Assembly: GCA_950022655.1 (NCBI GenBank)
Contig: OX465579.1
Coordinates: 135,913,118 to 135,977,117, forward strand
Reading direction: 5' to 3'
Length of the DNA: 64,000 nucleotides
Origin: Alentia gelatinosa
Lineage: Eukaryota > Annelida > Polychaeta > Phyllodocida > Polynoidae
Made by a program: the position numbers and the translations under genes. Of this stretch, positions 19,311 through 30,800 are shown one piece after another (position 1 is the stretch's first letter; every line of letters begins with the position of its first letter). Below the pieces are notes generated by a model, which was not told the DNA's origin, did not search any database, and saw only the letters and a program-made list of their open reading frames with translations.

Positions 19311-20243
19311 ATGGCAGAGGGAAAGGAAAAGACACCTAGTATGAATTGGAGAGCTGTAGACTTAGAGAGAGAATGGAAGAGATTTAAACAACATTGTGGC
19401 TTCACTTTCAAAGGTCCGCTATCCATGAAGAGTGAGGTCGAAAAAGTGAATTATCTCATGACTTACATAGGAGATAAAGGCCATGAGATCTATGAAACAT
19501 TCACCTGGACCCCTGCTACTGGTACAGGTGACGACTGTGTGTCTGCTAAGGCTGAGACGCTGGGTGGCGTGTACGCGAAGTACGACACATACATAGCTCC
19601 GAAAAGGGACCGAATAAGGGCAGCAGTAGCGTTCAACAGGAGAAAGCAGGAACCGGGAGAAAAGTTTGACAATTTTGTGACAGCCCTGAGAATCCTCATA
19701 AAGGACAGTGACTATGACACCCAGGAGAGTAGGATGGTGAGAGATGCCATTGTTCTCAGGTCACATCACACAGCAGTTCAAGAAAAATGTCTAGAAAAAG
19801 GATATGACTTGACTCTAGACATTGCAGTGAACATCGGTCAAAATTATGAGATGTCACAGGAAACCGAGAAAGTTATAGCCCGTGAAGAGGATGCACAGGT
19901 GCATGCAGTACGAGACCGGAGGAAGGAAAGTAAGGTGAAGAAGCCGAGCAGTCACAAAAAGAAAACATCCTCAAAACCAAAATCTCAAGGCAGAATGAAG
20001 GATTCAGAATGCCACCGCTGTGGTTACAGACCTACACACTTTAGGGAAGTGTGCCCAGCGAGAGATGCAGCATGTCAAATCTGCAAGAAGAAGGGACATT
20101 ACACGACTAAGTGTTTCAGCAAATCTTCAACACACTTAGTGGAAGAAGCAGATTTAGACAGCGATACAGACAGTAGTTCGTCAAGCGACTATCCACACCT
20201 GATACATACTATATCAGCGGAGGAGACGGGAGACTACTGGTGA
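19311..20243 (+). pseudogene. gag of element B
   Basis: An intact 310-codon frame. It has an N-terminal capsid-like helical region with W-x(5)-W spacing typical of gypsy Gag. A basic Lys/Ser-rich stretch (about 200-225) is followed by two zinc knuckles: CHRCGYRPTHFREVC (a variant with extra spacing) and CQICKKKGHYTTKC (canonical CX2CX4HX4C). An acidic serine run ends the frame. A single in-frame TGA at 20241-20243 separates it from the protease, which continues in the same frame. That could be a lesion or a readthrough stop; a lesion is more likely given the rest of the element. Confidence 0.9.
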
Positions 20244-20270
20244 GAACACGTCAAGGTCAACGGATGCAAG

Positions 20271-20570
20271 ATGACGGTTCAGATTGACACAGGAGCTGTG
20301 CACTCCCTGTTACCCTATAAGCTGTTTAAAAGACTGAAATCGAAGGGTGAGATTGTTCCATCAGACAGAAAGTTTCAATCATACACACAACATCCAATTG
20401 AAGTGGTGGGATGTGTGAAACTGAAGACACAGTATAAACAGCGAGTTGCTAGACTGAAGTTCTATGTGGTCAAAAGTGACCAGCAGCCATTGCTCTCAGG
20501 ACACGCGAGCAAACAGTTGGGCCTCAATGAGAGGATACACGCCATAGATAACGGTATAGAAAAGACATTG
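20271..20570 (+). pseudogene. Retropepsin fragment of element B
   Basis: Continues the gag frame and contains the aspartic protease signature VQIDTGAVHSLLPY and the later SGHASKQLGL segment. Just past this (about 20570) the sequence jumps to integrase in another frame, marking the internal deletion. Confidence 0.88.
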
Positions 20571-20571
20571 T

Positions 20572-21606
20572 CAGTGACTGCCATATCTGCAATACAGTGC
20601 AGAATAAGCAACACGCAGAGATGCTGCGTCCAACACCAACGCCAGAGCGCCCATGGCAGGAGATGGCCAGTGACATTTTTGACTGGAAAGGAGATCACTC
20701 TCTTCTCACGATGGACTATATGTCAAAATTCATCGAAGTAGACAAGCTTCAAGACATGTCGAGTTTGACCACCAGTGAGACTTTGATGCGGCAGTTAGCA
20801 GTTCATGGACTACCTGAAGTGTTGAGGACAGACAACGGTCCACAATTCTCAAGCCATGAATTCCACCGTTTCTGCGAGGAGAGAGGAATAAATCACATCA
20901 CCTCTTCTCCAAACTTTCCACAGTCCAATGGAGAGGCAGAATGCGCAGTCCAAACAGTAAAATGCCTGTGGATAAAGAACGAGGACAGGTATTTGGCCCT
21001 ACTGAACTATCGTACTACACCATTAGATAATTGTGGGTTGTCACCACCACAGCTCAGCATGAGTAGGAGGCCAAGAAACAATGTGCCAACTGCAAAAGAC
21101 CTGCTAAAGCCAAAATCATACAACCTGCGAGAAGTCAAGAAGGCTTTAGACTCTGACAAACAGAAGCAGAAGAGTCATCACAATGCCAAACATGCCAAGG
21201 ACCCGCCGCTGTTGTCAGCCGGTGATCCAGTGAGGATGGCACCATTCCCTGGCACTAGAGAGTATGTAGTGGAGCATGGAGGGAGGAAGTACTTACGTAT
21301 GGTAACCCACCGTGCCAAGGAGGGTTGAGCAATGGAGGTCACAAGGGAATCGAACATCAATGTTCCCGTGCTGTGAGGCCTGCAGCCAAGCCTCACCAAA
21401 CCCCAGCGACACCACTGCCTTTGGTGTCCCCACCTTCTTCCCCCGTAGGCCCTAAGTCTACCAAACCATCCCAAAGCCCCAAGCATTTTCCACTCGCTAC
21501 CTCTGAAGAAGGCCCACCCTCTAGCACAAACAATGACTGTGCGACAGTGCCATACTGCACCAGTAGTGACCGTACCAGCAGGCCACCTAAAAGGCTTGAT
21601 CTCTAA
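20572..21606 (+). pseudogene. Integrase of element B (N-terminally truncated)
   Basis: Starts inside the HHCC zinc finger (CHICNTVQNKQH), so the two histidines are lost in the deletion. The catalytic core retains D (ASDIFDW), D (RTDNGPQF) and E (SNGEAE), followed by LLNYRTTPL and a GDPVRM-type C-terminal domain. The main frame closes at 21326-21328. The typical tail ending in RPPKRLDL lies in another frame and stops at 21606, so there is also a frameshift near 21320. It is not functional. Confidence 0.92.
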
Positions 21607-22303
21607 GATCATGAGATCATTCGTTTGAGTTATCTTTAAAACCCAAAAACATTTTTATAAAATTCATATTAAGACCATTTTGTCAGGTTTAATATCTACT
21701 CAAGGTCTAGTCTACTACCCAAAGATCTGCTATAAGATGGTGCTCTATCATTTATTGGTGCTCTTCATTTTTCCTACCACATATAAAACGTGTAATTTCT
21801 GATAACATCCGCTTGGAGATGCTCGCGCACATAGAGACAAAGTGAACCAAACTTAGGCTTGGAGACTGAAGGGCCACGAGAGTGAGATTCTCGTGCAGTA
21901 CTCAACTGAATCCTGGTACTCTTTTTTGTGTTTCTCCACATAGATCTACTTCCATCCTTAGGATTTGTTTTTTGCCATACTGAAAACATAATTTAGAACT
22001 GTAGTTTTCCAATCTCATTGGCCTGAGATCAATATGTGAGATTATTGCGCTGGATACTGGTAAAAGAACCTGTGTAACGTGAAATAATACACACTTTATG
22101 TTACACACACCGAAGAGCGCACAGGGCAACGACGAAGTCGCTAGTTTAGATACAAAATTGGTGTATCTATAAGACATTCATATCATGGACACTGAAAGAA
22201 CTTTGGACTCATTACAACAGACTAAAAGATGTTTAAAAAACTCTTTACTTAATGGCTATGTCAAAGACTTTATATTCAGTCATATAACATTATCATTCTC
22301 TTC
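21607..22303 (+). other. 3' untranslated region of element B
   Basis: About 700 bp of non-coding sequence between the integrase end and the polypurine tract. It contains copy 2 of the 100-bp repeat R2 (21797-21898). No gene. Confidence 0.65.
21797..21898 (+). repeat. Dispersed 100-bp repeat R2, copy 2
   Basis: About 80% identical to 11518-11620, but located inside the 3' region of element B. Either R2 inserted into B, or 11518-11620 derives from a relative of B. Confidence 0.75.
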
Positions 22304-22319
22304 AAAGAAAAAAGGGAGA
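22304..22319 (+). other. Polypurine tract of element B
   Basis: AAAGAAAAAAGGGAGA immediately before the 3' LTR. Confidence 0.88.
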
Positions 22320-22432
22320 TGTAACATATTGTAGTCATACATTCTCTGAGATGGTGGTGTCTCACAAACCGGAAATAAAGTAGTCTTAGACCCAGAGTGG
22401 CGTGGTACTGTCAATACATACGGTACTTAACA
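22320..22432 (+). repeat. 3' LTR of element B (113 bp)
   Basis: TGTAACA...TTAACA. Differs from the 5' LTR by about seven substitutions and a 5-nt GGTAC-type duplication near its end. Confidence 0.92.
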
Positions 22433-22863
22433 GTCAGCACCCTCAAATCTAACTCAATCAAGTGTAAAAATTGTCTTGATTTTTCAACATTGAAAAATGT
22501 CAAACTCTAATTGTTTAGCATGCAACCATGGCAAAGCCTTGACTTATCACTGTGGAAAAATGTCAAAGTCTGGCATTTTAGTGTGAATCAATGGCTAGGC
22601 CTTGACTTTCCAACACAGAAAATTGTCAAAGTCTGACCTTTTACCATGCAATGATGGCTAAGCCCTGACCTTTCACTGTAGAAAAATGTCAAAGTCTGAC
22701 TTTTTAGCATGCAATGAAGGCTAAGACCTGACTTTTCACAGACTTTTCGCAGATTTACGGTAAATCAAGTGGAACAGGCCAATGTCAATGTCTGACTTCA
22801 TACCAAGAAAAAGTCAGCAATTTTTCAGTTCGGCCCCACTTTCAAAATGTTCTGACGCCCATG
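22433..22863 (-). mobile_element. Minisatellite-bearing DNA transposon copy 2, right part
   Basis: Begins with the GTCAG duplication of element B and continues the reverse-complement match to 9893-10999. It holds about five degenerate 63-bp units, then TTTTTCAGTT, CCACTTTCAAAA and the terminus TTCTGACGCCCATG. It is flanked by CAGTA (22864-22868). The sequence is more diverged than copy 1. Confidence 0.88.
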
Positions 22864-22868
22864 CAGTA
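22864..22868. other. 5-bp target-site duplication CAGTA (right)
   Basis: Partner of 13600-13604, more than 9 kb away. Confidence 0.75.
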
Positions 22869-23520
22869 TCGATATTGGACTGCATAATCTTTCTGAATCT
22901 GCGGGGGAAAGGGGCCTGGGTTGAAGCTTTTCGCGATCCGTGAAATAGCACCTAGTAATCTGTCAAGTTATAGAAAAACAATCGGTGTTTTGTATGAGAA
23001 AAGGTTGGCCAACTAGGGCCTACCAGGTACCGTACCGGTAGCCTACTATTACTATTAGATTTACATACCGGGTACTCTAATAACAAAATAGATTCGTTGT
23101 AAATATGTTAATTAATGTTCCTAAAGGTAAATAAGGTATATTGGGCATCCGCGTTTACATATGTTCAAAGCGTTTAAACATTCTAATGTTAATAATGTTG
23201 GTATGAACAAGCTTGCCCCTTTCTGGAAGTCATGCAAGAAGCAAGCTTTAACAGAAAGGACTGCTCCCCAAGACCCGTTTACTTTACACTCTTCCAACAC
23301 AGGCACAGGACCTTAACGCAAGCTTAGCAGCTGGATACCTGTGCGTGGAGTATATTTCCCGCTAAACAGTAGAAGTAGGTCAAAAATCTAAAGGCCTCCA
23401 ACACAAATTTCACTGTTATTAGAATTTAAATAACAATTTTCTATGAATAGTGTCCAAAAGTGTTTGCATGATATTCATTGAAAGGAATGACACAATTACT
23501 AACAAAATTCCCGTAATGTC
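22869..23520. other. Intergenic sequence upstream of erlin
   Basis: No gene or clear repeat seen. Confidence 0.5.
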
Positions 23521-23532
23521 GATTGACGGATT

Positions 23533-23620
23533 CCAAGATGGCGACCTCCTTGGCGTAAAGTGCAATCAGTGAACCGGCTGAATAGGTTTGTTTAGGTTGC
23601 ATCAGGAAACGTTTCGTCAG
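23533..23620 (+). promoter_or_regulatory. Probable erlin promoter and non-coding first exon
   Basis: CCAAGATGGCG is a good match to the YY1 motif that often marks transcription starts of housekeeping genes. A strong donor follows at TCAG|GTAAGC (23620/23621). No large coding frame is present, only a six-codon upstream frame starting at the ATG of the YY1 motif (23538-23558). The next plus-strand exon is the erlin start exon with acceptor at 24823, so this fits a 5' UTR exon. The link is inferred from position and splice sites. Confidence 0.55.
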
Positions 23621-24823
23621 GTAAGCATTTGGGAGGCGCGTGTGTACCTTGGCCCAATGTAACCAACTAAGCGATCTTCATGTTGTTCACAGTATAGTTA
23701 GTTGGAAACCAGAGATGACACAGTTTTGTTGAGACGAGCCTGACAACGGGGCCCTGACGCTTGCTGAGGCGAAAAGGACGGGCGTTGGCCGTGTTTGTCC
23801 ACATATTGGTTATTAACGTCAAATATTCATCATGGACCAGAGATCAAATACTTTGTTACTTTATTACAAATGTCCTATTACTTTATTCTGGTTTATTTCC
23901 TCCGCTTTTAGGATTTGTACGTGAGCACACTAGCTCTAGATCTAGTACTTACGCCGTTACGGTAATCCAGTCAAGGAAAAATCGAGGTCTGTCATCAATA
24001 ACTGAATAAGGAATTTCACCTAAAACAGGTGCGAATTAATTCATAAATCTAGAGTTGTGCTTCTAATAAGAAAACATATATTACAGTCATTTATTTAGGA
24101 TACCGTAAAGGATCTACACATTTATTATTTTGCACATGCAGGGTTAGCATAGCAGTATGAAACGTGTTGGCACAAAATAAATTGCGGTCATTGTGGCCAT
24201 TGGGATTCTTGTGCCACTGACCTGATGTCCAGGCGTAGGTTTACTCATTTAGATCTAGATCTAGCAGTGACGTGTGTGTTGTTGGTGGCAACAATCAATA
24301 TTATTATACTAAGTTTATAGTAGTAGTACGGGAGCAGGAGGTTACTCCAATAGGAAAGCTTTACGTGGCATTACCATTAGTCAGCTGAAGCTATTTTCCC
24401 CAGTACGGTACCAAAATATAAACTCAACGTGTTCAGTGTTTCGTTCAGTACACCATACCATACGTTAGGCAAAGGAACGTCAGCAACATTAGTTCAACGG
24501 TATTTACGAGAACCTTGTTCTCTTGACCTTCCATCGACACGTCACTGCTAGCTTATATTTTGTATTGTCATTTATAGTTTTGATATTCCACTGTATGTCA
24601 TTATGACTTCATCTCTATAAATACATCGTATTAGTGACACCATGCTGTCAATCTGTGTAGTATATATGTTTACTTTAACTATTCTTTTTGAAGAAATACA
24701 TACATTACTATAATGTTCTAACGTGTGAGGACTTGTAGTATATGCTAAAACATTCAGATCTTTTTCTGAAGGTAAAGACGGATTTAAAAAAAAAATCTTA
24801 ATTCGTATTTGCTTTGTCTTTAG

Positions 24824-24851
24824 ATAAGGTTGGAACAGATACTTCACCAAG
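24824..24851 (+). other. erlin 5' UTR part of exon 2
   Basis: The acceptor TTTGCTTTGTCTTTAG ends at 24823. The 28 nt before the ATG contain no upstream ATG. The start context is CCAAGATGC. Confidence 0.75.
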
Positions 24852-27800
24852 ATGCCACGAGCAATTACCTTCGCGGGCGCCTTCGTCGGGCTTTTGGGAA
24901 TTATGATGAATTTCTCCATCCACAAGATAGAAGAAGGGCATGTCAGCGTGTATTACAGAGTGAGTGTTTTGTCTACTTCATCAGCTTGGGTACCACCTCA
25001 ATCCAGGTAGCCTCTCCGTCCTTCATTATGTATTTGCGTAGACGGATATAACAGTTTGTGGGCGATCCTGATCTGTGTATCTTTATAACATGTGACCTGG
25101 ATATATTTTCGTTTTTATTTAGAAAACGAGGCGAAAACACTTCTATACGGTACGATGCTACCTTGAAAGTGACAATTAATCATCAAATCCAAACCGTTGC
25201 TATGAGATCTTCAGGTACATTTTCGTCACTTTGGAGGATTACACCGTGCATACTACCTCACCACAGAGGAATGACCAAACCAGTCCGCTCTTCGAAAGCC
25301 CACACAGTACATATGAGTAGTAGGAACTACACACAAATTTCTCGAAATATATTGATGTAGTTTTGCCGGTTTTCAGGGAGGTGCGCTGCTGTCGCGGACC
25401 AACGGCCCTGGCTACCACATGATGATCCCGTTCATTACCACTTACCGCTCAGTGCAGACCACACTGCAGACAGACGAGGTCAAAAACGTACCCTGCGGGA
25501 CAAGGTAAGAGGTTTCCTGACGAGCAGACGACAATTCGCAGTCATCTGGCAACTTCCGGTTTGAAATACCCTCCGAATTCCCTTAACAACGGACATTTCC
25601 GCCATCTTGCTGGTGAATACAAAGCGCTGTCAGAGTGTAAAGAAGCAGAAAACTTTAATAATCTACTTTATAATGTCTAATTTACACATGCATTAGTTGA
25701 AATAAGGTCGTTGTTTCGACGATTTGTTGACATCGTGTTCGGAGGCTAAACTGAGGCCATCACATAATCATTTGATCTGAAACTGCCAGGGTGGTCTTGT
25801 TTTGTCAAAAGATTGACTTGAGAGTTATGTAACACGACCCCACATATTAAATAATATCAGAAATGAATGTTTGACTTCTCCATAGGCCTAGCACTGTGTA
25901 GGTTCCTTGCCAAGATGGCATGGAGGGGGTTCGAAGTGCCACCTACTTCCAAGTTGACTCGGCGAATTAATGCCTCTGTGTATTAACTGTCATCTTGTAT
26001 AACCATGTTTTATACCCTAAGTAACTGATTATGAGAAACACCACTCATCATATTCTCGACATGTTAGGGATAAAGACTGGAGATCGGTAAAAGTAAATTT
26101 TCGTATATATTCATATACATTTGATGCCTTTTTAAAAAGTTTATTGAAACACTTACAGGTCAACATTTAGGGCATAAATATACATGGCACTGTAACGGTT
26201 TTATTTTAAAGTTTTTATAAGATGCCAGCTTATAAACTAATATCGAACCGTAAATCCGTCTTTCGTTTCAGTGGTGGCGTTATGATCTACTTTGACAGAA
26301 TCGAAGTTGTCAATCTCCTATCACAAAACTCGGGTGAGTATTTGTAGAGAGTGTTCAAACTTCATGGTCAACATATCACTCTGGTGCTTCAGAATCTCAC
26401 CGCATACTGGGAAGCGAATATTCCAATAGATTACTGATTTCCGAAAATTCCAGATATTTATCAACAATGCTAAAAATTACGCAATATCTACAAGGTGGTT
26501 TCATCCGGCCATATCCCGACCGGACCACGGCAGCACTCTCAATTAAACTGTATACACTCATCTAAAAGCTGTGAGTTTGTTTTCTACCAGTCTCGACAAT
26601 GCCCAGGCATTTCTCCGGCAATATTTTATTTCCGAATGAATCGGTAAATTAAACACGAGAGGCTGAAAGAATCGGAAGAGAAAGCGATGAATTTAGAAGA
26701 CTTGGTTCAGTAGTGCTCTATATCAAGGTGTAGATGGAAGAATGCAATATTACTGCACCAGAGGATTGGAGTATAAAACATGTGTGTTTTTTCCCCTAGT
26801 TTATGAGGTGGTGAAGAACTACACGGCAGACTACGATAAGACCCTCATCTACAACAAAGTGCATCACGAACTTAACCAGTTCTGCAGCGTGCACAATCTT
26901 CAGGAGGTCTACATTGACCTTTTCGGTAAGAATATGGAAGACATTTTGTCCCTGTTCTTCTAATATGACAAAAAACGACGTGAAAACATCTTCCATGGTT
27001 CAAACCAATCTGAAATTTACAGGGTTTTTTTTTAAATCTTAAATTTGTTCAAAATTGTTTCTCTTACTCAATACTAAAGAGATAGAGATTGAAGTAACAC
27101 TGATGTAGAAATATGAATATCTCGCCGTGAACTGGCGATTTCTTCGGATTTTAACTCTAAATATAGTCTTTAATATTGAGGGATTATCAAAAATATTATA
27201 TGTGAGACATAAGTGACAATTTACGTCATTATGGAATGAAGCTGAAGACAAAAACAACTTTATATTAATTCCACCATGTTGACAATTGTGCCGGTGTACA
27301 ACACTAAAAGATACACAAAAGCCAACACGCGTCTTATAGGCCGAAGGTAACTGTTGTTACTTTTTCTTTCAAGATAAAATCGATGAAAACCTGAAGAGCG
27401 CACTGCAACAAGACCTGAACCTAATGGCACCCGGACTCTTCATCCAAGCAGTGCGAGTCACTAAACCCAAAATCCCCGAACAGATCCGCAAGAACTACGA
27501 GATCATGTTAGTACCCAGACCTATACACTGTGTCCCAAGAGTTTGCCTCTGCCATTAGTATAGATGGATCATTTATATTTTCTCTGGGTTTGATACTTGT
27601 TCACCATTACAAAATATGCGGTCTACCACTATTTCCATTCTGATTATTTTTTTCTGGCATCGGTTGATGACAGAAGTGCATTCGCCTCGTTCCCCTAAAA
27701 CTATTTCCATTCTGGAGCAGATCACAAGCATTTTTATAAAACATTGATATGTGTGCTATGATCCCACATTTAGTGGGCATACAGTCTAAAAATTTGATTT

Positions 27801-30800
27801 AACATGCAGTTTATGTGCACTGTATTGATGTTGATACTGATATGTTTAACAAACCATTTTCTACGATGACAGGGAAGGAGAGAAAACGAAACTGATGATC
27901 GTTCAACAGACTCAGAGGGTGGTTGAGAAGGAAGCCGAGACGGACAGGAAAAGGAAAGTCATAGGTAATAAAAGGAACATTTTTAGAAGTCAGAATTAGA
28001 GATAACTCATTGTCTTTGTATAAGAAAATTTTCTTTTATTCCTATTGGTTACTGTAGCTATTGTAGCAGTTGCCAGCTCTGGCCTCATAAGGTATAGTTA
28101 CCCACATGTGGATAGTTCATATCTAATCTGGCAAGGTTTAATGCTACCCTATGAGAACTCACCTAAGCTTTTTCGATTGGTTCTCGGTATATGTAAGCCG
28201 GATGACTAGCTATGTCCTAACAACACAAAACCAAACACACCAACTTTAATAAATGGTAATGTTTATTAACAGTTCTTAGTGATCTGAAAATCACTGTCCT
28301 GTGCAGTAGCCTGACACCGGAATGTCAGGTAAAGCCGAGGGAACTTATCTATGAGGTGGAGCACATAGACTTGTCCAACCACCTAGAGGGTTTGGAGAAA
28401 CCTACTGCCTGCATTAGGCTCCAAAGGATTCACTCTTCACAAAGAGAACGCACAGAGTAACCTGCCCACCTGCTGTTATATACACGCTGAGTTATGTAAT
28501 CCGGGCGAACCCATAGCACTTATGTGCATGGGCTCACCTGCACCACCGCACAGCAGGGACTGGCTTTCTACATCCTCTGGCGAGGAGCAAACACCTCCGC
28601 TAGACTGACCCAACCCCCTATACTATGTTTTTTTGACATTATGAATACATCGTTATACATATTTCAAAATTTAAATTATATACTTTAATTTCTCATATCT
28701 GTCATATGCTTGTGGTAAAGTTATTTCTTGTTACACTTTTTCAGTGGCACAGACAGAGGCTGAAGTGGCCAAAATCAGTTGGGAGCAGAAAATCATGGAA
28801 AAAGAATCCGAGAAAAGGATTGCTGAAATTGAAGGTCAGAACATTTTTTTATAGAACATGACAGGAAAATATTTTTTAAATCCTGTAATTACTGAAATAA
28901 CCATTTTTACTACTCTTTGTTTTTATATTCGATATTGTTTGCTGTATAGATTTCGAAACTGATTACATATTGTTATGGGAATTCCTACATGGAAGCCGGC
29001 TTAAAAGCGAGTTGAGTGTTCTGAACTGACATATACACACAGATCCTACAGGTCTGAGCAAGTTGTACTACTACTTGTAGTCCAGTCACTGTAAAGTTAT
29101 TCTTCCCTCTACAATTTATTTCCGACGTCTCTTTTTTCATACCGTATCTTGCATTCCTGGTAAAGTGACGCTCCAGAGCATATCTATAAATATACACAAA
29201 TGGACACGTCAGTTGTGGCGCTCTAACCGTCTGACAGATTCCTCATCCAACATTCTGTGTTTCTAACAGATCAGACTCATCTTGCCCGTGAGAAGGCCAA
29301 AGCTGACGCATACTTCTATAAAGTTCAAAAGGATGCAGAAGCTAATGTGGTATGTTCTCCTTTTTTATTCGCACTTTGGTGTTTGGATCAAATGTGGTGG
29401 TAATTTGAATAGCAAGCAAAGGTAAATACACAATATTACCATGATTTCGATCTGAGTGGCCGTATTCTTCCCGTAGTTGACGAGTATTGCGTAGTGTCAA
29501 CTTCAAGGAGAATACGGCCACACAGATCGAAATCATGGCAATGTTGTATTTATTCCTCACCCTTTGACTGAATTATGAGGAAAACATCTTGTAAATAATT
29601 AGAAATTTGATCCAAGCTCCTATAACGCCCGTCAGGTGCCGGAAAAGCCTTATTCTCCTAGGAAAATACAACATTCTGTATTATACTTAGTAGCAATCTG
29701 TAGGCTCCATAGGCTTAGTATGGAGACTCCGTATTCGGTGGCTAATAAATGTATCTCTATGACAGTGTGGGGATCAAATGGTGGCTTGCTTCTTTCTCAG
29801 TAGATGTGGTGTGTCTGCCCATGGCTGTGAGTAGCAAAGCCAAGCCCATGCATGGAGGTGCCACAGGTTCACCCTTTGTTATGTAACCCAACTGAATATA
29901 TAGTCTGGGTCACAGTTAGGCTCACAGATCACTTGTGCTTCGAGAGAGAGAGAGAAGCATACCTGGGTTCTGATAAGTGAGTGGTAATTTTCCCCACCGA
30001 TTCAGTGGCTGGGTCTGGGTTATTCAACCTTGGTTATCTGTACCCGACCCATCTGTGAGTTACCTAGCTTCGGCTAGGGAAACCCAGGATAGAGCTTTGG
30101 CTCTCCCAGTAAGTTTTACCAGTGTGCTTTTGTTCAATAAACTTTTGTTTATTTGGCTTATGCATTTAGAGTCTTGATTCGAGTAGAAGTCCAACCTTGA
30201 ACCGCCCTGTAGTTCAGCAAGTCATAGAGTAGCTTTTAATTAACTAAAGTCGGGTTGGCTTGACCATTTTGGCCAAGTAAATAACCTAACCTGGGGACCA
30301 CTACAATAGTATTTTATGACAATATTAATTTCTGTAAATTCAATAACATAAATACGTCTTCCTTTTAGAACACAATAATAGTAATAATCTGCCTTTATAT
30401 GAATGGTTATAGGAAGCATATACCATGCATTGAACCAGTAATCAAAGCTTGTATAATCTATTAATTAAATGATGATAACTGAATCATTCTCTTCCCACAG
30501 GTCTTATTGACGCCAGAGTATCTGGAACTGAAGAAATTTGAAAGTATCAGCCAAAACAACAAAGTCTTCTTCGGCAGCAGCATTCCCAACATGTTTACAG
30601 ATAATGCGATAGGAATGAATACAGGAAAAACGGTAAGGATCATGCTCCCTGAAATTAGAATTTATCTTCTATTATAAGATGAAGTCTCTGCCGTTGATAC
30701 TGATTTTTCAGAAAATGTCTTTCACGCTCAGGTTACGTCCTTTAATAATCTTCATTAGAATCCTAGTAGCGGGGCGCGTGTTAAGGGTAACACCCCACAA

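Larger units (their letters stand above)
13680..22432 (+). mobile_element. Ty3/gypsy-type LTR retrotransposon B (defective, hosts element A)
   Basis: Bounded by LTRs 13680-13787 and 22320-22432 and by the 5-bp duplication GTCAG (13675-13679, 22433-22437). It has a primer-binding site, a long leader, gag, a protease fragment, integrase and a polypurine tract, in plus orientation. Reverse transcriptase, RNase H and the start of integrase are missing, deleted at about 20570. Element A (14067-19106) is inserted in its leader. Without element A it is about 3.7 kb. LTR divergence is about seven substitutions in 108 positions plus a 5-nt indel, so it is older than A, as the nesting requires. It cannot move autonomously. 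Confidence 0.93.

Noticed and set aside
24830..25051. 73-codon frame overlapping the erlin start exon
   Set aside because: Out of frame with the conserved erlin protein, which starts at 24852 and splices at 24959.
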